NCBI GenBank assembly: GCA_009921765.1
Contig: RFXC01000255.1
Span: 1 to 5,520, forward strand
DNA length: 5,520 nt
Source of the DNA: Betaproteobacteria bacterium
Lineage (GTDB): Bacteria > Pseudomonadota > Gammaproteobacteria > Burkholderiales > Burkholderiaceae
Reading direction: 5' to 3'
Position numbers and translations under genes: made by a program. Positions within the stretch are counted from its first letter, which is position 1. Each line of letters starts with the position of its first letter. Shown one piece after another: positions 1-5,520 of the stretch. The notes under the pieces were generated by a model. That model saw only the letters and a list, made by a program, of their open reading frames with translations, made no database searches and was not told where the DNA came from.

Positions 1-375
1 ACCTACGGCACGCAGGCGTTCGATGCCACGGTGGTGGAGCTGTTGCCTTCAGCCGATGACGCACAGCGCTTCACGGTGCATCTGGATGTAAAGGCCGATC
101 CCGATCAGTTGCGTCCCCTTAGTACCGGTGAGGTCACCATCACGGTCGATCGGGTCGCCGATCAGGTCATGGTGTTGCGTCGCTCGATCTTCGATTCCGA
201 CAAGGTCTACGTCGTGAAGGACGGACGCGTGGAGCGCAGAAAGCTCGAGCTGGGCATCGTTTCGCTGAACAACGCTCAGGTCCGCAAGGGGCTTGAGGTG
301 GGCGAACTCGTCATCGTCGACCGACTGGAGGATTTCCGCGAGGGTCAGCGGGTGAGGACCGAGGTGGTATTCTGA
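1..375 (+). CDS. HlyD/MacA-type membrane fusion protein of an ABC exporter, C-terminal part (5' truncated)
   Basis: The reading frame is open from base 1 to the TGA at 373-375 and gives 124 residues. The true start lies upstream of the window; the in-frame GTG codons at 31 and 34 are internal valines. What is seen matches the C-terminal beta-barrel and membrane-proximal domains of periplasmic adaptor proteins. A strand-rich stretch, RFTVHLDVKADPDQLRPLSTG, ends at the turn where the family usually has 'GM'. It is followed by VLRRSIFDSDKVYVVKDGRV, then VRKGLEVGELVIV, equivalent to the family's 'GLxxGxxVV' end. The N-terminal anchor, hairpin and lipoyl domains are off the edge. Such adaptors span the periplasm and connect an inner-membrane transporter to an outer-membrane channel or act as a periplasmic chaperone of the substrate. 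The permease gene begins on the base after the stop, so the two are co-translated. The family is well supported; the substrate is unknown. Confidence 0.9.
   Translation, partial: TYGTQAFDATVVELLPSADDAQRFTVHLDVKADPDQLRPLSTGEVTITVDRVADQVMVLRRSIFDSDKVYVVKDGRVERRKLELGIVSLNNAQVRKGLEVGELVIVDRLEDFREGQRVRTEVVF
361..367 (+). promoter_or_regulatory. Ribosome binding site of the permease gene
   Basis: GAGGTGG lies inside the last codons of the fusion-protein gene and ends 8 bases before the GTG at 376. This purine-rich site decides in favour of GTG 376 as the permease start. The next in-frame candidate, GTG 403, has only pyrimidine-rich sequence before it. Confidence 0.65.
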
Positions 376-1647
376 GTGGCTCGCTGGCCGCGTCTTGTCC
401 CCGTGATTTCACCTAATCTCCGCATCGCCTTCCGCTTTCTCACGGCGAAGAAGCGGGCGATGGTGATGAGCCTGGCGTGCACGATCCTGGGCGTTGGTCT
501 GTTCATCGTCACCCAGGCCACCACCAGTGGTTTCGAGCGTTTCTTCACGAAGACGATCCTAGGCATCAACGGGGCGATCCGGATCGAGGACAAGATCCAG
601 GACACCATGCGGAGCATGGCCGCGGCGGGAGGGGGAGACTCGCATTTTGCCCGGCGTGAAGGCGTGAAGTACATCGAGGGCATCGAGGAGCCGCAGGCCT
701 TGATCGAGGCGTTGCGGGGATTTCCGAACATCAGGGGTGTTTCCGCTGTCGTGCGGGGCGGAGTGCAGGTCACAAGCGCCTTCAAGACCGAGGATGCGCA
801 GGTGTTCGGCATCCGGTTGGAGGACCATGTGCGCGTTTCTGACCTGGCCGAGCAGATCACCTCCGGCCAGCTGGATGATTTCCGCCAGACCCCGACCGGT
901 GCGCTCGTCGGCCGCGTGCTGGCCGACCGGCTCCAGCTGGTCGTTGGTGACTCTTTCGTGCTTTCAACCCGAGGTGCCTCCCGCCGCCTGCGGGTCGCCG
1001 CCATCTACGAGACGGGGTACCGTGAGGTGGATAAGACGAACGTTTACCTGCATCAGGCCGAGGCTCGATCGCTGCTGAAGCGGCCTTCCGGGGCGACGTT
1101 CCTCCAGATCGGGCTCCACGATCCGGATCGTGCACCTGCGGATGCCTCGCGCATGGAGCAGGTGCTAAGGCACAGCGTTAAGCCCTGGCAGGAGCGGGAG
1201 AAGACCTGGCTGGCGGTTTTCCGCGCCCTCCGGATCTCGACCATGATCACGGTTTCGGTCTTCACGCTCATCGCCAGTCTGGCGATGTTCAACACGCTCG
1301 CCATGATCGTGCTGGAGAAGACCAAGGACATCGCGATCCTGCGTTCCATGGGTTATGAGCGCAGGGATGTGACTCGGATTTTCCTTTGGCAGGCCGGCAT
1401 AGTGCTCGGCATCGGAGCCGGCGCTGGAGCGATCCTGGGTGCGGTGGTTACGTGGCTCGTCAGCCAGGTTCCGTTGCCGGTTAACGGCATCTTCAAGACC
1501 GATCGCTTCATCGTGACCTGGGACATCTACCACTACCTCGGCGCGATCGCCACCGCCGTGGTCATGGTCATGATCGCCAGCTTGATCCCCGCGCGCCGCG
1601 CCGCCCGCCTCGAGCCTGGCGACATCGTGCGTGGCACCGCACAGTGA
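376..1647 (+). CDS. ABC transporter permease, LolC/LolE-like (FtsX/MacB superfamily)
   Basis: This 423-residue inner-membrane permease has the four-helix MacB/LolC topology. TM1 is at about residues 28-48 and is followed by a large periplasmic domain (about 50-280). TM2 is at about 285-313, TM3 at 336-362 and TM4 at 387-406. Lol-type landmarks are seen. LRIAFRFLTAKKR precedes TM1. In the periplasmic domain VFGIRLEDHVRVSDLAEQI matches the LolC 'V.GID...vsdla' stretch, and ALVGRVLADRLQLVVGDSF is the 'iilGreLA..l.v.vGD' motif. The loop after TM2, EKTKDIAILRSMG, is the coupling loop that contacts the ATPase, and the end, PARRAARLEPGDIVRG, is the superfamily's C-terminal signature. LolC/E permeases use ATP-driven movements to extract lipidated substrates from the inner membrane. 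Here one permease gene suggests a homodimer. A Gly/Ala-rich stretch at about 78-100 appears extra relative to LolC. The start is GTG, chosen by its upstream GAGGTGG. The stop overlaps the next gene by four bases. Family is firm; the substrate (lipoprotein, lipid or other) is inference. Confidence 0.93.
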   Translation: MARWPRLVPVISPNLRIAFRFLTAKKRAMVMSLACTILGVGLFIVTQATTSGFERFFTKTILGINGAIRIEDKIQDTMRSMAAAGGGDSHFARREGVKYIEGIEEPQALIEALRGFPNIRGVSAVVRGGVQVTSAFKTEDAQVFGIRLEDHVRVSDLAEQITSGQLDDFRQTPTGALVGRVLADRLQLVVGDSFVLSTRGASRRLRVAAIYETGYREVDKTNVYLHQAEARSLLKRPSGATFLQIGLHDPDRAPADASRMEQVLRHSVKPWQEREKTWLAVFRALRISTMITVSVFTLIASLAMFNTLAMIVLEKTKDIAILRSMGYERRDVTRIFLWQAGIVLGIGAGAGAILGAVVTWLVSQVPLPVNGIFKTDRFIVTWDIYHYLGAIATAVVMVMIASLIPARRAARLEPGDIVRGTAQ

Positions 1648-2348
1648 GTATGGAAGGTTCGAGCGCAGTTTCCCGCGATCTCGCCATCCGTTGCCGCGAT
1701 CTGCACCGTCACCTCGGTCAGGGGGAGGGTCGCGTGCATGTGCTCAAGGGGGTTTCCTTTGAGGCAAGACGTGGCCAAGTTTACGCCATCGTCGGCCCCT
1801 CGGGCTGCGGGAAGAGCACGCTGCTCTATCTCCTCGGTTTGCTGGATCGCCCCGATGGGGGAGAGATCGAGATCAACGGGCGCGTCATGTCCAACCACGA
1901 CGATCTGGCGCGTACCGCTGCGCGAGGTGAACACATCGGCTTTGTGTTTCAGTTTCACTTCCTGATGCTGGAATTCACGGCGTTGGAAAACGTCATGATG
2001 CCCATGCGGAAACTGGGGAAGCTTACCCCGGCCGCGATGCGCGACCGCGCCCACGGACTGCTGGAGGCGGTTGGACTCGGCGCCAAGACGCACCGCTTGG
2101 GCACCCAGCTGTCAGGAGGCGAGCAGCAGCGGGTGGCGGTCGCCCGGGCGCTCGCCAATCAGCCCACCATTCTTTTGGCTGATGAGCCGACCGGTAACCT
2201 CGATGTCCGCAACTCCAACCTCGTTTTCGACCTGCTGACGCGACTCGCGAAGGAAAATGGCCAGGCAGTCGTGCTCGTGACCCATAATCCGGAGATTGCG
2301 CAGCGCTGCGACGTCACCCGTCCGATGCGGGACGGGGTTTTCGTCTAG
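1644..2348 (+). CDS. ABC transporter ATP-binding protein, LolD-like
   Basis: This 234-residue cytoplasmic ATPase drives the permease encoded just before it. All nucleotide-binding motifs are intact: Walker A GPSGCGKST (51-59), Q-loop Gln103, signature LSGGEQQR (156-163), Walker B ILLADEPTGNLD (176-187, catalytic Glu181) and switch His214. The segment after the Q-loop, QFHFLMLEFTALENVMMP (103-120), closely follows the 'YQFHHLLPDFTALENV' signature I associate with LolD. This sets it apart from MacB and FtsE proteins, which usually have a different sequence there. Length is normal for LolD/MacB-type ATPases. The start is taken as GTG 1644, overlapping the permease stop as GTGA; ATG 1650, two codons further, is equally possible. 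No clear Shine-Dalgarno is seen, consistent with translational coupling. The last codons form a terminator-like hairpin. It is an ABC ATPase beyond reasonable doubt; LolD-like is likely, but it need not be the housekeeping lipoprotein releaser. Confidence 0.95.
   Translation: MSMEGSSAVSRDLAIRCRDLHRHLGQGEGRVHVLKGVSFEARRGQVYAIVGPSGCGKSTLLYLLGLLDRPDGGEIEINGRVMSNHDDLARTAARGEHIGFVFQFHFLMLEFTALENVMMPMRKLGKLTPAAMRDRAHGLLEAVGLGAKTHRLGTQLSGGEQQRVAVARALANQPTILLADEPTGNLDVRNSNLVFDLLTRLAKENGQAVVLVTHNPEIAQRCDVTRPMRDGVFV
2317..2341 (+). terminator. Probable intrinsic terminator inside the end of the ATPase gene
   Basis: CCCGTCC (2317-2323) and GGACGGG (2330-2336) pair perfectly over 7 bp around the hexaloop GATGCG. 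They are followed by G and TTTT (2338-2341), and a second T run lies at 2349-2353 just after the stop codon. The stem is in the last codons of the ATPase gene and would end transcription of the exporter operon before the act genes. The T tract is interrupted, so partial read-through is possible. Confidence 0.6.
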
Positions 2349-2464
2349 TTTTTCGGGTTGGTTTCGTCGCGGCGGAAAGGACGAAGCGGATTAGCGAGAA
2401 CGCCGTCTCCGCGCGCTTTTCCTAATTCCCGTCGTCTGTGCGTTCGCGACGGAAAATAGAGTTT

Positions 2465-2488
2465 ACAAGGGAAATGCCCCTCCCTTGT
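2465..2488 (+). repeat. Perfect inverted repeat (hairpin) in the act leader
   Basis: ACAAGGGA (2465-2472) and TCCCTTGT (2481-2488) are perfectly complementary over 8 bp around an 8-base loop, AATGCCCC. It is followed by only TT before CGG, so it is a weak intrinsic terminator at best. It could instead be a backup terminator for the exporter operon, an operator, or structure in the act mRNA leader about 135 bases before the actA start. Confidence 0.5.
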
Positions 2489-2603
2489 TTCGGCCGCGAT
2501 TTTCACTTTCCGACCCGTGACGCATCCTTCGCCGCGAAAACAGTTTTGGTCCGCTTTCGCCACCCGCGAGGGCCATGGTGTCGGCGCCTAACGGCGAGTA
2601 ACC

Positions 2604-2608
2604 GGGAG
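2604..2608 (+). promoter_or_regulatory. Weak candidate ribosome binding site of actA
   Basis: GGGAG is the only purine-rich Shine-Dalgarno-like run just before actA. Its end is 13 bases from the ATG at 2622, longer than usual, and the intervening bases are C-rich. Initiation may depend little on Shine-Dalgarno pairing. Confidence 0.3.
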
Positions 2609-2621
2609 CCTCCTTCAGCCC

Positions 2622-3281
2622 ATGTCGAAGCTGTTTCCGAAATCAGCCAACCGGCTGCCCCTCCAGATAGTGGTCTATTTGGTGGTGCTGGCCGGAATCG
2701 CCACGGCGGGCGTCACTTATTACATGACGCCCAAGTACTCCCGCGTGGGCTATGCGCCGCTGCAACCGGTGCCCTTCAGTCACGCGAAGCATGTTCAGGA
2801 GGTTGGCCTCGATTGCCGGTATTGCCATTCAAACGTCGATAAGTCCGGGCACTCCAACGTCCCGTCTTCGCAGACGTGCATGAACTGCCACAGCATCATC
2901 AAGGCGAACAGCCCGCTGCTGGCCCCGGTGCGCGAAAGCTACGCCAACAACACTCCAGTCCCGTGGGTCTGGATCCACCAGACTCCCGACTACGCCTACT
3001 TCAACCACGCCGCTCACGTTAACCGAGGCGTGTCCTGCGTGGAGTGCCACGGCAAGGTCAACGAGATGGATACCGTGACGCACACGCAGCCGTTGAGCAT
3101 GGCGTTCTGTCTCGAATGCCATCGAGATCCTGCTTCGCGCATCCGCAAACCGGGCGATGTTTTCAATCTCAACTCCACGCGCCTCGCCGAGCAGGGTGAG
3201 GCGGGCGCTAAGGCGGCCGATAAGTTCAAGCACGACTGGAAACTGATGCCCCCGCAAAGCTGCTCGGGCTGCCATCGATGA
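2622..3281 (+). CDS. actA: Alternative Complex III subunit ActA, membrane-anchored pentaheme cytochrome c
   Basis: The 219-residue protein has five CxxCH heme c sites: CRYCH (65-69), CMNCH (86-90), CVECH (139-143), CLECH (163-167) and CSGCH (214-218). The last lies one residue from the C-terminus. A single hydrophobic segment (about 13-35) after a short basic start acts as an uncleaved membrane anchor, placing the hemes in the periplasm. The N-terminus FPKSANRLPLQ, the heme spacing and the region PWVWIHQTPDYAYFNHAAH are typical of ActA. His54, His57, His119, His129 and His132 are candidate distal heme ligands. In ACIII, ActA relays electrons from quinol oxidation towards a cytochrome c or directly to the oxidase. 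Length is normal for the family. The start ATG fits the anchor position. The stop overlaps the actB start as ATGA, so the two are translationally coupled. Multiheme nitrite-reductase partners such as NrfH are unlikely given the heme count and the adjoining actB. Confidence 0.96.
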   Translation: MSKLFPKSANRLPLQIVVYLVVLAGIATAGVTYYMTPKYSRVGYAPLQPVPFSHAKHVQEVGLDCRYCHSNVDKSGHSNVPSSQTCMNCHSIIKANSPLLAPVRESYANNTPVPWVWIHQTPDYAYFNHAAHVNRGVSCVECHGKVNEMDTVTHTQPLSMAFCLECHRDPASRIRKPGDVFNLNSTRLAEQGEAGAKAADKFKHDWKLMPPQSCSGCHR

Positions 3282-5520
3282 AACGCAAATTTGATCATCC
3301 CGCCCCCGCCGCGGGCGAAGAGCTGACCGGTCCGCGTTACTGGCGGAGCTTGGATGAGCTGTCCGCCACCCCGGGTTTCCGCGCGCAACTCGAGCGTGAG
3401 TTTCCCGAGGGCGCCTCGGAGCTCAACGAAGTCGATCGTCGCAACTTCATGAAGCTCATGGCGGCTTCGTTCGCCTTGGGTGGGGTTGGTCTCGCGGGCT
3501 GCCGGCGCCCGGAAAAGTTTATTCTGCCCTACGGTAAGTCGGTCGAGGGCATCATCCCCGGGCTGCCTTCCTACTATGCGACCGCGATGCCGGTCCGTAA
3601 GTCGGCGATCCCGCTTCTCGCCGAGACGCATCAAGGCCGTCCCACCAAGTTGGAAGGGAATCCGTCCTACGAGCCGAACGGAGGCGCCGCTTCTTTGACC
3701 GCACAGGCTTCGGTGTTGGACCTCTACGATCCGGACCGCGCCAAGGGGCACACCAAGGCGGGAGCGGTGCTGAAAGCGGAGGAGGTCAACGCCCTGTTGG
3801 CGAAGGTCGCGGCAACCTACGCTGCCTCCCAAGGAGCCGGTTTGGCCATTCTCGCGGATGAATCCTCGTCCCCCACGCGTGCACGTTTGGTGCGCGAGCT
3901 CCGGGCCAAGCTTCCGCGGATGGTCTGGGCCGAGTACGAGCCCGTTCAGGACGAGCCGCCGTTGGCCGCCGCTCAAGCCGCCTTCGGCGCTTCAGTGAAG
4001 CCGGTTTACCACTTCGCGAAGGCGAAGCGGATCCTTTCGATCGACGCTGATTTCCTCCAGGCTGAAGCTGGGAGCATCGCGAACATCCGCGGGTTCTCGA
4101 AGGGGCGCCGGGTTGCCAAGAAGGACGACCCGATGAACCGCCTGTATGTCGCCGAGAGCGCCCTGACGCTCACCGGCAGCATGGCTGATCATCGTCTTCG
4201 GGTGGCCTCCAGTCACATGCTGGCCTTGACGGCCAAGATTGTCGCCGCCGCATATCCGGCGGCGGAGTCAGCCGTGGCCCCGTTCTCCCAAGGCCTGAAG
4301 GTCGACGCCAAGTGGATCGAGGCCTGCGCGGCAGACCTGATGGCTAATCGCGGCGCGGCGCTTGTTGTCGCCGGTTCCCACTTGCCGGCTGAAATTCATG
4401 CGCTCGTTTACGGTCTCAACACCGTTCTGGGCGCCGTCGGTGAGACGGTTACGTTTGTGCAGGCCGAAGTTACCCCGGGCGCTTCCACGCTCAGCGGTCT
4501 CGCCGCTGCCATCAAAGGTGGTTCGGTCAAGACCCTCGTCGTGCTTGGCGGGAATCCGGTCTACAACGCCCCCGCCGACCTTGACTGGGCCTCGCTTCAG
4601 AAATCGGTGCCCGAAGTGATCCGGGTGGGACTCCACGTCGACGAAACGTCGGCGTTGAACGTTGCGACCACAACGCATCTTGCGGCGGCGCATTATCTTG
4701 AATCTTGGGGCGACGCCCGCACGCAGGATGGAACAGTGGTGCCGGTGCAGCCGATGATCCAGCCATTGTTCGGCGGTATCACGCAGATCGAAGTCTTGGC
4801 GCGTCTGTCGGGTGAGCAGAACGTTGACCCGTACGCTTTGGTTTCCGCGACAGTCACGTCGCTGGCCGGTCCGGGTGCGAACGCGGAAAAGACGATGGCG
4901 CGCTTCCTGCATGATGGCCTGCTCGCCGGTTCTGCGTACCGTCCTGTGGAAGTCCGCTATGACACGGCGGGCGTTCAGCGTCTGTTTGGCTCGGCTCAAG
5001 CCTTGCCGGCGTTGAGCGCTTCAAACCTAGAGGTGCGCTTCGTCGCCGACGCAAAGGTCGACGATGGTCGCTTTGCTAACAACGGTTGGCTGCAGGAGTG
5101 CCCCGAGCCTATCACCAAGATTTCCTGGGATAATGCCATTCTGGTCAGTCCCAAGCTGGGTAAGGAATTGGGGATCGAGCCCAAAGGGTCGCTCTTGCAG
5201 GTGGCGCGGAAGGAGACCGCCGAGTTCTCCATGGGTAAGGAGAATGCCCGTGTCTTTGAGCTCGCGGTCGGTGGTCGACGCGTCCGCGGACCGGTGCACA
5301 TCCAGCCCGGTCTCGCCGACTACACGGTAGTCGTTCCTCTCGGCTATGGCCGTACGGTTTCCGGCCGGGTGGGGAAGGGCGCCGGCTTCAACGCTTACCC
5401 GCTCCGTGCCAGTTCCGCGCCCCACTTCGTTTCTGGCGCCAAGCTCACTGACACTGGTTCGCGCATGTTCCTAGCGAACACCCAGGAACACTGGTCGATG
5501 GAGGGCCGCGATATCATCCG
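3278..5520 (+). CDS. actB: Alternative Complex III subunit ActB, molybdopterin-oxidoreductase-like with variant Tat signal (3' truncated)
   Basis: The frame is open from ATG 3278 to the window edge, 747 codons without a stop. Full ActB proteins are near 1000 residues, so the C-terminal ferredoxin-like domain with its iron-sulfur clusters should lie beyond the edge. The N-terminus has the family motif YWRSLDEL (21-28), then a late twin-arginine motif DRRNFMK (53-59), a hydrophobic stretch (60-74) and LAGC (72-75). Next come HQGRPTKLEGNP (118-129) and ASVLDLYDPDR (144-154), as in molybdopterin oxidoreductases. Further on are LGGNPVYN (423-430), HYLESWGD (472-479), NNGWLQE (601-607), a cofactor-binding-like segment from 615 and GFNAYPLR (703-710). 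Only three cysteines occur (75, 350, 608), so the N-terminal [4Fe-4S] motif of true molybdoenzymes is absent, as known for ActB, which carries no molybdenum cofactor. The protein is the large periplasmic subunit that takes electrons in quinol oxidation. No Shine-Dalgarno is seen; the ATGA overlap with actA implies coupling. Confidence 0.96.
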   Translation, partial: MKRKFDHPAPAAGEELTGPRYWRSLDELSATPGFRAQLEREFPEGASELNEVDRRNFMKLMAASFALGGVGLAGCRRPEKFILPYGKSVEGIIPGLPSYYATAMPVRKSAIPLLAETHQGRPTKLEGNPSYEPNGGAASLTAQASVLDLYDPDRAKGHTKAGAVLKAEEVNALLAKVAATYAASQGAGLAILADESSSPTRARLVRELRAKLPRMVWAEYEPVQDEPPLAAAQAAFGASVKPVYHFAKAKRILSIDADFLQAEAGSIANIRGFSKGRRVAKKDDPMNRLYVAESALTLTGSMADHRLRVASSHMLALTAKIVAAAYPAAESAVAPFSQGLKVDAKWIEACAADLMANRGAALVVAGSHLPAEIHALVYGLNTVLGAVGETVTFVQAEVTPGASTLSGLAAAIKGGSVKTLVVLGGNPVYNAPADLDWASLQKSVPEVIRVGLHVDETSALNVATTTHLAAAHYLESWGDARTQDGTVVPVQPMIQPLFGGITQIEVLARLSGEQNVDPYALVSATVTSLAGPGANAEKTMARFLHDGLLAGSAYRPVEVRYDTAGVQRLFGSAQALPALSASNLEVRFVADAKVDDGRFANNGWLQECPEPITKISWDNAILVSPKLGKELGIEPKGSLLQVARKETAEFSMGKENARVFELAVGGRRVRGPVHIQPGLADYTVVVPLGYGRTVSGRVGKGAGFNAYPLRASSAPHFVSGAKLTDTGSRMFLANTQEHWSMEGRDII

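Larger units (their letters stand above)
2349..2621 (+). other. Intergenic region, presumed leader and promoter region of the act operon
   Basis: These 273 bases separate the exporter and act operons. An open frame covering part of the region and running into actA out of frame has no recognisable protein content. It is locally richer in A/T runs than the genes, with an 8-bp perfect hairpin at 2465-2488 and a weaker 6-bp inverted repeat at 2429-2434/2447-2452. A promoter for actA is expected here because a terminator-like hairpin precedes it. I cannot identify a convincing -35/-10 pair; TTTACA at 2462-2467 lacks a matching -10. No RNA gene or known riboswitch is recognised. Confidence 0.6.

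Noticed and set aside
345..1004. Minus-strand open frame of 219 codons opposite the permease
   Set aside because: Composition is dominated by Arg, Ser, Thr and Pro, with no motif, and it overlaps a well-supported permease gene; a codon-bias shadow.
1533..2093. Minus-strand open frame of 186 codons opposite the permease/ATPase junction
   Set aside because: It covers the ATPase Walker A and Q-loop codons on the other strand and shows no domain of its own.
376..2348. Identification as FtsEX or as a MacB split into two genes
   Set aside because: The ATPase has the LolD-like QFH...FTALENV segment and the permease has the LolC/E-like periplasmic domain, much larger than that of FtsX.
2429..2452. 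6-bp inverted repeat CCGTCG/CGACGG as a terminator or operator
   Set aside because: The stem is short, the loop is 12 bases and no T tract follows; such repeats arise easily by chance in GC-rich DNA.
2462..2490. Possible sigma70 promoter with TTTACA as the -35 box
   Set aside because: At 17 bases' spacing the -10 position reads TTGTTT, a poor match to TATAAT, and the site overlaps the hairpin; not supportable from sequence alone.
2438..2842. Plus-strand open frame spanning the intergenic region and the start of actA
   Set aside because: It runs 220 bases into actA in another frame, past its anchor and first heme site, and its translation looks like no known protein.
3014..3976. Long open frame of 320 codons on the minus strand across actA/actB
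   Set aside because: It lies opposite two firmly identified genes. The translation is Arg/Gly/Leu-rich with no recognisable domain, as expected from antisense frames of GC-rich coding DNA.
4268..4999. Minus-strand open frame of 243 codons opposite actB
   Set aside because: An antisense shadow of the actB frame; Arg/His-rich and without recognisable family features.
2622..5520. Identification as a nitrate, polysulfide or formate oxidoreductase operon
   Set aside because: The pentaheme ActA-type partner, the YWRSLDEL N-terminus with variant Tat motif, and the absence of the N-terminal iron-sulfur cysteines all point to ActA/ActB of Alternative Complex III.

Overview
The window is about 60% or more G+C and densely coded, with all genes on the + strand. 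Five protein-coding genes fall into two transcription blocks. Both edges cut a gene: the first lacks its 5' part and the last lacks its 3' part. The host is probably a Gram-negative, aerobically respiring bacterium. The Alternative Complex III genes, the Tat signal and the tripartite exporter fit groups such as Verrucomicrobiota (Opitutales-like), Planctomycetota, Bacteroidota or Acidobacteriota. High GC and the style of the Act proteins make me favour Verrucomicrobiota, but this is inference and no marker gene is present.

Block 1 (1-2348) is an ABC exporter operon in the order membrane fusion protein, permease, ATPase. The fusion protein (C-terminal part only) stops at 375, and the permease starts on the next base with a GTG preceded by GAGGTGG. 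The permease stop overlaps the ATPase start by four bases (GTGA). The permease and ATPase look most like the lipoprotein-releasing LolC/E and LolD families. A fusion protein is not part of the classical Lol system, so the set resembles MacAB/DevBCA-type envelope exporters built from Lol-like parts. A GC-rich hairpin followed by TTTT lies over the last codons of the ATPase gene and probably ends this block.

The gap 2349-2621 (273 bases) holds no convincing gene. It contains an 8-bp perfect hairpin and no clear sigma70-type promoter, but it must serve as the leader of block 2.

Block 2 (2622-5520) is the start of an Alternative Complex III (act) operon. actA encodes a membrane-anchored pentaheme cytochrome c. 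actB, joined by an ATGA overlap, encodes the large molybdopterin-oxidoreductase-like subunit with an internal twin-arginine motif. It is open for 747 codons and runs off the right edge before its expected iron-sulfur domain. The complex oxidises menaquinol or quinol and passes electrons through the c hemes towards a terminal oxidase. The remaining act genes (actC-F) and probably oxidase genes are expected just downstream.

I did not find a clearly undescribed system. The most noteworthy points are the Lol-like exporter paired with a fusion protein, the terminator-like hairpin inside the ATPase gene, the structured act leader, and the combined Tat/lipobox-like N-terminus of ActB.
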